This document shows positions 10,020 to 17,332 of a stretch of 64,000 nucleotides of DNA, piece by piece. The stretch comes from Turicibacter bilis. GTDB lineage: Bacteria > Bacillota_I > Bacilli_A > MOL361 > Turicibacteraceae. The notes beneath the pieces were generated by a model. The model saw only the letters and a program-made list of their open reading frames with translations, had not been told where the DNA came from and did no database searches. The stretch is from positions 1,086,001 through 1,150,000 of the forward strand of contig NZ_CP071249.1 in the NCBI RefSeq assembly GCF_024499055.1. The letters run 5' to 3'. Positions within the stretch are counted from its first letter, which is position 1. The number at the start of each line of letters is the position of its first letter. Made by a program: the position numbers and the translations under genes.

Positions 10020-10065
10020 GGGTTCCCTGGCATTTTCGTAGAAAATGTATCCTCAACTACTAGGG
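10020..10065 (+). repeat. hairpin repeat unit U3
   Basis: This is a shorter variant. The outer stem is CCCTGG/CTAGGG, with one G-T pair on the plus strand, and the inner stem is CATTTTC/GAAAATG. The TCCTCAACT side is retained. It is a different arm sequence with the same fold. Confidence 0.8.
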
Positions 10066-10190
10066 TCCGGATCAATAAAACTTTTAAGAAATAGTCCCAT
10101 TGCTTCTATTATTAAGTTTTTATCCTAATTAAAAAAGGCAATTAATAGATTTTACGTAAACAAGTAAAACTAATAAAGATGCATCATTGA
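10066..10190 (+). repeat. backbone spacer between hairpin clusters
   Basis: This AT-rich spacer ends in sequence like AGTAAAACTAATAAAGAT. Related text (AGTAAAACTAGCAAGATTTT, CTAGTAAGATTTCATAACG) precedes the other ACCACCTGGATAAT motifs, so the spacer belongs to a longer repeat in which the hairpins are embedded. No gene is seen. Confidence 0.5.
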
Positions 10191-10250
10191 ACCACCTGGA
10201 TAATGGGTTCCCTAGCATTTTCGTAGAAAATATTTCCTCAACTACTAGGG
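10191..10250 (+). repeat. backbone motif plus hairpin unit U4
   Basis: ACCACCTGGATAAT at 10191-10204 is followed directly by a hairpin unit at 10205-10250. The outer stem is CCCTAG/CTAGGG (perfect), the inner stem is ATTTTC/GAAAAT, and the conserved TTTCCTCAACTA side is present. Confidence 0.8.
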
Positions 10251-10253
10251 TAT

Positions 10254-10299
10254 GGGTTCCCTGGCATTTTTGAAGAAAATGTATCTTCAACTACTAGGG
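10254..10299 (+). repeat. hairpin repeat unit U5
   Basis: The outer stem is CCCTGG/CTAGGG (one G-T pair on the plus strand) and the inner stem CATTTT/AAAATG. It begins 49 bases after U4. The conserved side reads TCTTCAACTA, with one change. Confidence 0.8.
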
Positions 10300-10411
10300 T
10301 ATGGATCATATACATTCTTACGATTAATCATACTTGTTTTATTGTTTCTTTTTGTAACGAGCACTTCCTATCATTTGACTAAATCAGTAAAACTAGCAAG
10401 ATTTTATGACG

Positions 10412-10500
10412 ACCACCTGGATAATGGAGAGATAAAATCTTTAATATACATTTGCCTCATTGTTTCCGCTTGTTTCTCATTCAAGAATAATCTTTAGCAT
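10412..10500 (+). repeat. backbone repeat lacking a hairpin unit (empty site)
   Basis: ACCACCTGGATAAT is followed by GGAGAGATAAAATCTTTAAT with no hairpin between. At U7 and U8 the matching right flank (ATATAAAATCTT) comes only after the hairpin. The continuation, CCTCATTGTTTCCGCTTGTT here, is CTTGATTGCCTCTGCTTGTT after U7. This copy therefore looks like an unoccupied site or a precise loss. Confidence 0.65.
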
Positions 10501-10540
10501 CATCCAACTAAGCTTGTCATATTAGTAAGACTTCACGATA

Positions 10541-10605
10541 ACCACCTGGATAATGGGTTCCCTACCGCACGTAGCGAAGATCGTGCATTTCCTCCATTGG
10601 TAGGG
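10541..10605 (+). repeat. backbone motif plus hairpin unit U6
   Basis: The ACCACCTGGATAAT motif at 10541-10554 is followed by the hairpin at 10555-10605. The outer stem is CCCTACC/GGTAGGG and the inner stem GCACG/CGTGC with loop TAGCGAAGAT. Confidence 0.85.
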
Positions 10606-10608
10606 TAT

Positions 10609-10659
10609 GGGTTCCCTACGCTACGTAACAACGTTCGTAGCTTTCGTCGATTGGTAGGG
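10609..10659 (+). repeat. hairpin repeat unit U7
   Basis: The outer stem is CCCTAC/GTAGGG. The inner stem is changed on both sides to GCTACG/CGTAGC, with an extra AAC/GTT. The conserved side is altered to TTTCGTCGATT. Confidence 0.8.
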
Positions 10660-10776
10660 TATGAAAATATAAAATCTTCAAATATACAGCTGCTTGATTG
10701 CCTCTGCTTGTTTTATTCAAAATGAGCCGTGCACATGATTCAACTCAGCTAGTAAAGCTAGTAAGATTTCATAACG

Positions 10777-10841
10777 ACCACCTGGATAATGGGTTCCCTA
10801 CCGTACGTAGCGAAGATCGTACATTTCCTCGATTGGTAGGG
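10777..10841 (+). repeat. backbone motif plus hairpin unit U8
   Basis: The motif at 10777-10790 is followed by the hairpin at 10791-10841. The outer stem is CCCTACC/GGTAGGG and the inner stem GTACG/CGTAC, a compensated change from GCACG/CGTGC. Confidence 0.85.
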
Positions 10842-11143
10842 GATGAAAATATAAAATCTTTGAATTAGTCTACATCGATTTTATCGCTCTTGCCTAATCT
10901 TATTTAAGATAAATCCTTTCTAATTTTGCATCGTTTCTAATTTGATTTCACTTCCATGTTAAAGACACAAGACTGTTTTTAAGAACTTTAGCATCTCATA
11001 TTTAATACATCGTTTCATCACAATCTAGCATCTTCGATGACAAAACATCTTAAGGCTGACGTCTACAACTAAAAGCATTTAAGGATAACATCGGCTATTG
11101 CGATGTATAGTTACACTTCAAGCTATGCTTGATTAGTATAACT
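10842..11143. other. gene-free stretch between repeats and T-box
   Basis: No credible coding frame is present. A nested hairpin, TCAAGC/GCTTGA inside AGTTA/TAACT, lies at about 11109-11142, immediately downstream of the T-box terminator in the valS direction. It does not carry the conserved features of the repeat units. Confidence 0.4.
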
Positions 11144-11385
11144 AAAAAAGCATTCCGTCCTAATAAGGACGAAATGCTTAAGATTCCGCGGTACCACCTT
11201 GATTGTAAGTTTATTGACTTACCACTTCATGCTTTAACGCAGCTAACGGAATTTCTTACTATTTATTTCAGAAACTCAACTCACAGGCTACCTTCAAAGC
11301 TATCACATAAAGTTCTTTCACCAATTGAACTTCTCTCTTAAATGTGAGGGAACTTCTACTCCTCCTGGTCATCGTTTTTCAACTA
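11144..11385 (-). promoter_or_regulatory. T-box leader, Val specifier, for valS
   Basis: Read on the minus strand this is a tRNA-sensing T-box leader. The conserved AAGGTGGTACCGCG lies at 11185-11200. A terminator hairpin, AAGCATT..AATGCTT with a T run, spans 11144-11180. In stem I a GUA codon at 11289-11291 is followed by a purine and preceded by GAAG, the usual specifier context. Uncharged tRNA-Val should favour the antiterminator. The next gene downstream is valS, but 1.9 kb away. ysxE-spoVID lie just upstream, as they do around the valS T-box of Bacillus, so valS is the natural target. The specifier is read by eye. Confidence 0.85.
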
Positions 11386-11569
11386 TCACAATATATATGT
11401 TAGTATTCTACAACAATGCATAAATTTATTCAAGAGTTACTAGAGAAATTCAGATGAATTCCCTTAAATCTTCACATTTTAAGTTTCTCCTAAATAATTT
11501 TGACTTTTTCACCAACCAACTGTTACCACATATTCATCACGCATAAACTATATTATAGGGGGTGAGTAT

Positions 11570-11749
11570 ATGGGACGTTATCAGCGAGGAGGAGGCAGAT
11601 TTAGATCCTATTTACTATCATTACGTTCAATCATCGCATTATTATTTTTTTATCAACTCTATCTAATTATTTTCTCATTTTCTCAATTTGATTTTGTTAT
11701 GTTGATGATCCTTGGGGGCTTGCTTGGTTTGTTGTGGTGGGTTTGTTAA
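11570..11749 (+). CDS. small membrane protein, 59 residues
   Basis: The ATG follows GGGGGTGA at ideal spacing. The protein starts MGRYQRGGGRFRSYLLSLRS, then has two hydrophobic segments (about residues 21-37 and 42-58) and ends in WWVC. It has no recognisable domain. Its last 53 bases overlap the end of the convergent ysxE-like gene, which is unusual and lowers confidence. The strong ribosome site and the charged-then-hydrophobic layout argue that it is translated. Confidence 0.5.
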   Translation: MGRYQRGGGRFRSYLLSLRSIIALLFFYQLYLIIFSFSQFDFVMLMILGGLLGLLWWVC

Positions 11750-12680
11750 ATTGATTATAAACCTGCAACGCCATTAAATGAGGCGCAATACATTCATTTA
11801 ATAACGCAATATTAATAAGTGAATGATCTTGTAATGTTTGATTAAGTTCGTCTAAATCAATGCAAAGAGAGCGAAAAAAGAAATAGTGCCGCAAAGCTGC
11901 GGCCTTTTCATTTTTCACATAATCTAAAATAATCGAATGTAGTCCTGGAACTTGATGATAGTTTTCTAAAAAATAATACATGTCTAACGAAGAAATGGAA
12001 AACATACTTTTCTCAAAATTAATTAAATAAGTTGATTTCTCTGTGACTAGTAAATTTGCCACATTCACATCACCATGTATTAAGCTGATAGGTAATTTTT
12101 TCTCTCGTTTAATTAAATCATAAAATTTCTTTAATTCATCATGCGCATGGTGAAGCATTGTATAAAGCATCGGATATACCATCATAAAGTACCACTCAAA
12201 TGGTGAACGATCTCTCTGTAATTCATAAACTTCCATATTTTTTTGAAGACTATCATAACTATCTTGTAATCTTTTATAGTCTTTATTATAGATACGCTGT
12301 AATTCATCATCACTAACATCGACTTCTAAGCTAGTCTCTGAGTGTAATTTACCTAATAATTCAATATAATAATGGATTTGTTGTTCAAGCGGCAACGGAA
12401 TAGTTTGAACATAATCCGTCAAATAAAAGAAATGATCTCGCCATGGAACATAGTGTTGGTTATCTTTTGTTCGATAAATGGGTAAAACATTACGGGATAA
12501 TGCTTTATAAGCAAAAAGTTGCTTCATGATAAAGTCATCATCCCCACTCGCGACTTTCAATAGATAATCATGATTTGAGGCCCTAACCTTCATTGATTTA
12601 TGAGTAATGGGAGTCACAGACTCAACGGCTAAATCATAATGGGTTTCAACAAAAACTTTTATCTCATCGTAATTTGCCAT
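11697..12680 (-). CDS. ysxE: YsxE/CotS-like spore coat protein, kinase fold
   Basis: This 327-residue protein belongs to the aminoglycoside-phosphotransferase-like (CotS) fold. The catalytic loop IHGDVNVANLL sits near residue 205. The metal-binding stretch that normally reads ID(W/F)(D/E) is LINFEKS, so its Asp is replaced by Asn and catalysis may be lost. In Bacillus ysxE lies between spoVID and valS, exactly as here, and YsxE is a coat protein depending on SpoVID. The start overlaps the spoVID end by 17 bases, suggesting translational coupling. A Thr/Ser-rich C-terminal tail follows the fold. Confidence 0.82.
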   Translation of the reverse strand: MANYDEIKVFVETHYDLAVESVTPITHKSMKVRASNHDYLLKVASGDDDFIMKQLFAYKALSRNVLPIYRTKDNQHYVPWRDHFFYLTDYVQTIPLPLEQQIHYYIELLGKLHSETSLEVDVSDDELQRIYNKDYKRLQDSYDSLQKNMEVYELQRDRSPFEWYFMMVYPMLYTMLHHAHDELKKFYDLIKREKKLPISLIHGDVNVANLLVTEKSTYLINFEKSMFSISSLDMYYFLENYHQVPGLHSIILDYVKNEKAAALRHYFFFRSLCIDLDELNQTLQDHSLINIALLNECIAPHLMALQVYNQFNKPTTTNQASPQGSST

Positions 12681-14094
12681 AGTTAATCATCACACGATCA
12701 CCACAATGTAACGGTGAATTTAATTGTTCCAGATTATAAATAGCTTTTTCAGGAACATTGTATTTCGTGCAAATATTTGTAATTGTTGTTTCCTCTTCTT
12801 GAACGAAAATAATTTTTAAAATACTCTCCCCATCTAAAAATTGATTTGCAATTGAATCTTCCCCTGAATAAGTTGAAATTGGTGCGATTACCTCAGGTTC
12901 TTCAACCACTTCATCTTCTACGATTACTTCTGGTTGAGAGACAAGTGTTTCCTCTACCATCGGCACTTCTTCTACAACTGGAGCTTGCATTACTTCTTCT
13001 ACCACTGGTTCTGTTTCTTCTAATGAATATAACATTTCAAAAATATCAGATTTTTTAGTTTCAACAGGTACTTCCTCAACAACTGGTTCTGTTTTTAACG
13101 GGAATGGAAGAATTTCTTCATCCTCTTCTTCTACCACTGGTGTCACTGGCTGCTCTTCTACCTTTTGTACTTTAGTCACTGTCGGGATTGGCGCAACAGG
13201 TTTTGGTTTCACCTTCTCCACTACCTTCTCTACAACTTCTTCCACAATTGGTGCCGCCTCTTCAACAATCTCTGTTGGTGTTACGTCGTTAGTCACCTTC
13301 TCAACAATGACTTCCGGTACAATTTCTTTTGCCTTTTCAACGACTTTTTCAAGGAATGGTTCTGACTTTTTCGTTTCATTCACTTGTTTTTCAACAACCG
13401 GTTCTACCACCTCTTCAACAACTGATTCTACTACTGATTCTTCAACCGGTACCGGTTGTTTATTAAGAAATTGTTTAATTTTATCTGTTAATACTTCTTT
13501 ACGTTCTGTAGCTAATGATGGATCAACAGCGTCTTCCTTATGATCTAAAACAACTTCATCAAAATCAATGTAATCTAAATCATCAGTCTCATCCTCTTCT
13601 ACCACTTCTAATACTTCTGGTTCAACCACTACATTTTCTTGAGTTACGGGTGCTTCAGCAACTACTTCATGCCCTGACGGTACAACAGCAGCTTCTTTTG
13701 TAAACATAACAGGAGCTTGTGTTTGACCCTCAATTTCATGATCTTCTTCTACAAGTGTAATTGGACTCTCCCAATCATAACCATCTAAACTAAGATTTAA
13801 TGTTAAAAATAAATTATTTCCATCTTGTACCTCATAATCAAAATTTGTAATATCCGTTTTAATTTCACTACCACGTCCATTATTTGGTAATGTAATATCA
13901 AGTGGAATATACTCTGTAAATGTTTCTTGTGTTCCGTGATTTGTGACATACTCTCCATCAATTAAAACTTGTCCACGTAATGATAAATAATCTCCTTCAT
14001 CATACGCTTTTGTCTGCGGAACAATATTAATTGATACGATATCTTCTATGTTACTGATCGGTAATGTACAATCCCAATTAAATGAATAACTCAT
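12664..14094 (-). CDS. spoVID: SpoVID-like spore coat morphogenetic protein
   Basis: The 476-residue protein has a SpoVID-like N-terminal domain (residues 1-130). A long Glu/Val/Pro-rich low-complexity linker follows (about 140-400, repeated EEVVEPVVEK-like text). A C-terminal LysM-like module spans about 425-475 (ITNICTKYNVPEKAIYNLEQ). This is the SpoVID architecture; in Bacillus the protein drives encasement of the forespore by coat layers and binds SpoIVA and SafA. The ATG follows TAGGAGGG. The linker is diverged and repetitive, so length differs from Bacillus (575). The neighbour ysxE supports the name. Confidence 0.85.
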   Translation of the reverse strand: MSYSFNWDCTLPISNIEDIVSINIVPQTKAYDEGDYLSLRGQVLIDGEYVTNHGTQETFTEYIPLDITLPNNGRGSEIKTDITNFDYEVQDGNNLFLTLNLSLDGYDWESPITLVEEDHEIEGQTQAPVMFTKEAAVVPSGHEVVAEAPVTQENVVVEPEVLEVVEEDETDDLDYIDFDEVVLDHKEDAVDPSLATERKEVLTDKIKQFLNKQPVPVEESVVESVVEEVVEPVVEKQVNETKKSEPFLEKVVEKAKEIVPEVIVEKVTNDVTPTEIVEEAAPIVEEVVEKVVEKVKPKPVAPIPTVTKVQKVEEQPVTPVVEEEDEEILPFPLKTEPVVEEVPVETKKSDIFEMLYSLEETEPVVEEVMQAPVVEEVPMVEETLVSQPEVIVEDEVVEEPEVIAPISTYSGEDSIANQFLDGESILKIIFVQEEETTITNICTKYNVPEKAIYNLEQLNSPLHCGDRVMINYGKLR

Positions 14095-14384
14095 GCTAGA
14101 CCCTCCTAATTTGATATTTCAGTTCATTATATTCTATAATCATAAAAATATGAGACTTATTCATTAGCTTAGCCACGCATCTACGGGCTTTTTTTGCTTA
14201 TGAAACTTTAAATTTCTCTTTGTAGTAACCGTCAGCTGTTATTTTAAACACCTTTCTATATTTCCCATCATCCCTTATCCCGTAATTTCATCAAATATAT
14301 GACAAGTACTTCGTTAAAATTCGAATTTTTACCAATATTCAACATTTTTAATCTGATAATCTATATTTTTAAAAAAGTTTATGG
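14095..14384. other. spoVID upstream region
   Basis: No gene is seen. A weak GC-containing hairpin, AGCC..GGCT followed by T7 on the plus strand, lies at about 14171-14197 and could be a terminator for leftward-to-rightward readthrough. Its purpose is unclear, because no plus-strand gene precedes it. I could not identify a sigma-E promoter for spoVID with confidence. Confidence 0.35.
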
Positions 14385-14414
14385 TATAATACTGTTATCC
14401 AATAATTGGATAAC
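14380..14414 (+). promoter_or_regulatory. extended -10 promoter with palindromic operator-like site
   Basis: TGGTATAAT at 14382-14390 is a strong extended -10 element. It is followed at once by an inverted repeat with 10-base arms, GTTATCCAAT (14394-14403) and ATTGGATAAC (14405-14414), covering the expected start point. A dimeric repressor could bind there; it could also be the first hairpin of the transcript. Confidence 0.55.
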
Positions 14415-14613
14415 ATAACACTACCCTTGTTGGTATAACATACTCTATCCAGTTGTACCAACTTATTTATTCTCTTTCCATTCCAATGTTTTATAATTAC
14501 CCTTTTGAGGTTGAATGGACCTCATCTTTCTCAAAAAGAATCCATTATAATGATTCTTTTCTCTAATTAACAACAAAAAAGACAGTTAATCTTCTCGTTT
14601 AGCTGTCTTTTTT
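14397..14613 (+). ncRNA. candidate structured small RNA, about 215 nt
   Basis: A strong promoter and a strong terminator bracket about 215 bases with no credible gene. The only ORF, of 26 codons from 14488, lacks a ribosome site. Between them are hairpins GTTGGTA/TACCAAC (14429-14462), GAGGT/ACCTC (14507-14523) and AAAGAATC/GATTCTTT (14535-14559). It does not look like 6S RNA, because no long closing stem joins its ends, nor like a tRNA, SRP or tmRNA. I do not recognise the family. Confidence 0.45.
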
Positions 14614-14615
14614 AT
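14573..14615. terminator. bidirectional terminator
   Basis: The stem AAAAGACAG/CTGTCTTTT includes an inner TTAA/TTTA and has T runs on both sides. It would end the candidate small RNA on the plus strand. Confidence 0.75.
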
Positions 14616-14627
14616 TGTTAAAACATC

Positions 14628-14661
14628 TCAAAAAAGGCACTCTTTTTGGAGTGCCTTTAAT
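14628..14661 (-). terminator. terminator of the M42 peptidase gene
   Basis: The stem AAAGGCACTC/GAGTGCCTTT has a short loop and a T run on the minus strand. Confidence 0.85.
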
Positions 14662-14672
14662 TATATGAACGA

Positions 14673-15758
14673 CTATTCAAACGTAATTTTATGAACAGTT
14701 TCTTTATTTAAACGTTTAACCACTTCAGTCATTAATTTAACTGTATTTTCATAGTCATCACGATGAATCATTGATGTATGAGAGTGAATATAACGAGAAG
14801 CAATACCCACTGACATCGCTGGTGCTCCATCATGTGCTAAATGCATTTTAGCAGCATCCGTTGCTCCACCAGGTGTCACATCAAATTGGTAAGGAATATT
14901 TAATTCTTCTGCGACTTCAACGACAAAGTCACGTAATCCTTTATGACCAATTAATCCACCATCAATTAACGTGATGATTGGACCTTTCCCCATTTTAGCT
15001 TGAATTTGATTTGTTACACCAGGCACATCACCAGCTAATCCAACGTCTAATGCAAAGACGATTGATGGATTAATCATTTGACTAGTCGTTGCAGCTCCAC
15101 GACATCCGACTTCTTCTTGAACCGTTCCTACACCATAAACAATGTTTGGATGATGTTCTCCTTTTAAGTTATTTAATACTTCAACTGCTACAGCACATCC
15201 AATACGGTTATCCCATGCTTTTGCTAATAAATATTTTTCATTGGCCATCGTGCGGAATTCGATATATGGCGTAATCATATCTCCTGGACGAATCCCTAAC
15301 GCTTCAACTTCTTCTTTACTATCTACACCTAAATCAATGTACATATCTTTAATATCCATCGGTTTTTGACGAGCTTCTGCAGATAAAATATGAGGAGGAA
15401 TTGATCCGATTACTCCATGATAAGTTTTGCCTGAGTTAGTTGTGATAGTCACTTGTTGAGCAAGCATAACTTGCCCCCACCATCCACCTAATGTCACAAA
15501 TTTAATATATCCATTATCATCAATTTGGCGAACCATGAATCCAACTTCATCCATATGTCCTGCAATTAAAATTTTAGGACCATCTTCTTCCCCTACTTTT
15601 TTCGCAATTAATGATCCAATGTTATCTTGATAAATTTCATCGGCACTATCCCCGATATATTTTTTCATCACTTCACGCGCTTGACGTTCTTGCCCTGGAA
15701 CAGCATTCGCATCTGTAATTTCCTTTAAAAACGTTAATGTTTGATCTAGTTGATTCAT
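14673..15758 (-). CDS. M42-family glutamyl aminopeptidase
   Basis: This 361-residue dinuclear-metal aminopeptidase resembles Bacillus YsdC and lactococcal PepA. Metal and catalytic motifs are visible: [11 protein letters not shown] near residue 68, KAWDNRIGC near 180, [11 protein letters not shown] near 213 and [10 protein letters not shown] near 236. A C-terminal SRYIHSH carries the last metal His. It probably trims peptides in the cytoplasm. It lies downstream of infC-rpmI-rplT, as ysdC does in Bacillus, but rplT has its own terminator. The ATG follows GGAGGAG. Confidence 0.93.
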   Translation of the reverse strand: MNQLDQTLTFLKEITDANAVPGQERQAREVMKKYIGDSADEIYQDNIGSLIAKKVGEEDGPKILIAGHMDEVGFMVRQIDDNGYIKFVTLGGWWGQVMLAQQVTITTNSGKTYHGVIGSIPPHILSAEARQKPMDIKDMYIDLGVDSKEEVEALGIRPGDMITPYIEFRTMANEKYLLAKAWDNRIGCAVAVEVLNNLKGEHHPNIVYGVGTVQEEVGCRGAATTSQMINPSIVFALDVGLAGDVPGVTNQIQAKMGKGPIITLIDGGLIGHKGLRDFVVEVAEELNIPYQFDVTPGGATDAAKMHLAHDGAPAMSVGIASRYIHSHTSMIHRDDYENTVKLMTEVVKRLNKETVHKITFE

Positions 15759-15888
15759 TACGTTCTCTCCTCCTAGTTATAATTTTCTATAAATAGTATC
15801 ATATCACTTTATCTAATAATTGGAAATAGATTTGAAATATCTTTTTATTCGACATCAACAAACTTTTTACCTAATCAAAGACTTGATT

Positions 15889-15922
15889 ATAAAAAAAGAC
15901 ACTACCAAGTAGTAGTGTCTAA
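15889..15922 (-). terminator. terminator of the infC-rpmI-rplT operon
   Basis: The stem AGACACTAC/GTAGTGTCT is followed by T7 on the minus strand, just past the rplT stop codon. Confidence 0.85.
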
Positions 15923-15951
15923 TAAGATTTTAAAAATAATGATCAAATTAA

Positions 15952-16311
15952 TTATTTGTTCATTGCTTCTTTAGCAGTGTTTGCTAAAGTAGCGAATGCA
16001 GCAGCATCAGATACAGCTAAATCTGCTAACATTTTACGGTTAACTTCGATTCCAGCTAATTTTAATCCGTGCATTAATTTGCTGTATGATAATCCGTTCA
16101 TACGAGCAGCAGCGTTGATACGAGTGATCCATAATTTACGGAAGTCACGTTTTTTCTGACGACGGTCACGGTAAGCATATTGTAATGATTTCATTACTTG
16201 CTCGTTTGCTGTTTTGTATAATGTATGTTTAGATCCAAAGTAACCTTTTGCTAATTTTAAAACGCGTTTACGACGTTTGCGTGATACAACTCCACCTTTT
16301 ACACGTGGCAT
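15952..16311 (-). CDS. rplT: 50S ribosomal protein L20
   Basis: The 119-residue basic protein starts [20 protein letters not shown] and contains [19 protein letters not shown], both hallmark L20 segments. It binds 23S rRNA early in assembly. In Bacillus it also represses its own operon by binding the infC leader. It is the last gene of infC-rpmI-rplT and its ATG follows AAAGGAGG. Confidence 0.99.
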   Translation of the reverse strand: MPRVKGGVVSRKRRKRVLKLAKGYFGSKHTLYKTANEQVMKSLQYAYRDRRQKKRDFRKLWITRINAAARMNGLSYSKLMHGLKLAGIEVNRKMLADLAVSDAAAFATLANTAKEAMNK

Positions 16312-16354
16312 AATGAGTTCCTCCTTTGTTGTTACGAAAAATGTTTAGTGATTA

Positions 16355-16552
16355 TTATAAGCTATATAACATATCTTTGATACGTTTGTAGTCGCTGTTT
16401 GATACGATAGCAGCTTTAGCTAAGTGTTTCTTTTGTTTAGTTGTTTTGTTATGAGCTAAGTGGCTTGTATAAGCGTGAGAACGTTTTAATTTCCCTGATC
16501 CTGTACGTTTAAAGCGTTTAGCAGCTCCACGATGAGATTTCATTTTTGGCAT
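16355..16552 (-). CDS. rpmI: 50S ribosomal protein L35
   Basis: The 65-residue protein starts [20 protein letters not shown], the L35 signature, and keeps the usual length. It is the middle gene of the infC operon, 24 bases after infC and 43 before rplT. The ATG follows AGGAGG. Confidence 0.99.
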   Translation of the reverse strand: MPKMKSHRGAAKRFKRTGSGKLKRSHAYTSHLAHNKTTKQKKHLAKAAIVSNSDYKRIKDMLYSL

Positions 16553-16576
16553 GGTAGAGTTCCTCCTTTATCTTTT

Positions 16577-17104
16577 CTACTTTTTCTTTGGTGCTAAAAC
16601 GAGAAACATTGAGCGTCCGTCAAGTTTTGGATTTGATTCAAGATCCGCAATTTCAGCACACCCTTCAGCAAAGCGAGTTAAAACATTACGTCCGAATTCA
16701 GTGTGTGCGATTTCGCGACCTTTGAAACGTACGCTAACTTTAACTTTATCACCTTTTGTAAGGAATTTTTGAGCATTTTTTAATTTTGTATTAAAGTCAT
16801 GCTGTTCGATGTTAGGACTTAAGCGAACTTCTTTTAAAGTCACAGTTGTTTGGTTTTTTCTAGCCTCACGAGCGTGACGTTGTTGTTCATAACGGTATTT
16901 ACCGTAGTCCATAATACGACAAACAATAGGATTTGCTTGTGGTGCAACACATACTAAATCTAAGTTTTTCTCAGAAGCAGCACGTAATGCATCTTTACGT
17001 TGCATTAAACCAAGTTGTTCGCGGTTAGGACCAATCACTAACATTTCCTTAGCGCGGATATCTTCATTGATTAAGCTCTCGTTTTTTACATTCTTCTTGC
17101 TAAT
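16577..17104 (-). CDS. infC: translation initiation factor IF-3 (ATT start)
   Basis: IF-3 binds the 30S subunit and checks initiator tRNA and start codon. The frame opens at 17119, but the ribosome site GGAGGTG lies inside that extension. The correctly spaced codon is ATT at 17102-17104, giving [21 protein letters not shown] rare ATT start is the known autoregulatory feature of infC in several bacteria. The protein has 175 residues. The N-terminal domain includes IGPNREQLG, and the C-terminal domain [12 protein letters not shown]. It leads the infC-rpmI-rplT operon behind an L20-type leader. Confidence 0.96.
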   Translation of the reverse strand: MSKKNVKNESLINEDIRAKEMLVIGPNREQLGLMQRKDALRAASEKNLDLVCVAPQANPIVCRIMDYGKYRYEQQRHAREARKNQTTVTLKEVRLSPNIEQHDFNTKLKNAQKFLTKGDKVKVSVRFKGREIAHTEFGRNVLTRFAEGCAEIADLESNPKLDGRSMFLVLAPKKK

Positions 17105-17124
17105 GATGAGCACCTCCAATTTTA

Positions 17125-17285
17125 TAGAACATTCATGGAAAAAAAGAAAAACGTAAGCACTTAGTAAGCGCCCACGTTTAAATCACAATCACATTAACAA
17201 TATCGTCGTAACGATAGTGACGTTTAACCTATCAGCTCTAGCTAATCAGGTGAGAAGTGGGTACTTCTTCTTTCCACATGATATT
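17125..17285 (-). promoter_or_regulatory. L20-type leader and attenuator of infC operon
   Basis: Read on the minus strand, the leader contains ACCCACTTCTCACCTG near 17246-17261. A later hairpin (AACGT/ACGTT outer pairs) is followed by TTTTTCTTTTTTTC at about 17139-17178. This is the layout of the L20 autoregulatory leader, in which L20 binding promotes premature termination. Position and terminator are clear; the L20 binding mimic is assigned from its location rather than from a full fold. Confidence 0.65.
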
Positions 17286-17332
17286 CACATTTATTGATTA
17301 TAACACCTCAATTAGTATATGTCAATGAAGTG

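Noticed and set aside
9855..10497. Plus-strand coding frames through the repeats (79 and 81 codons)
   Set aside because: They run across repeat units, have no ribosome site and encode the repeat itself.
10777..10790. Backbone motif as a degenerate T-box (complement contains AGGTGGT)
   Set aside because: The match is only seven bases, and no stem I, specifier or terminator accompanies it.
9912..10841. CRISPR array
   Set aside because: Units are adjacent palindromes with almost no spacer between tandem copies (3 bases). Longer gaps are themselves repeats, and no cas gene is present.
13165..13703. Plus-strand frames opposite spoVID
   Set aside because: These are shadow frames produced by the repetitive Glu/Val codons of the spoVID linker.
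14488..14568. 26-codon frame inside the candidate small RNA
   Set aside because: There is no ribosome site before its ATG, and the region is dominated by hairpins.
14397..14613. 6S RNA or SRP RNA
   Set aside because: There is no long closing stem with a central bubble and no SRP Alu or S-domain motif.
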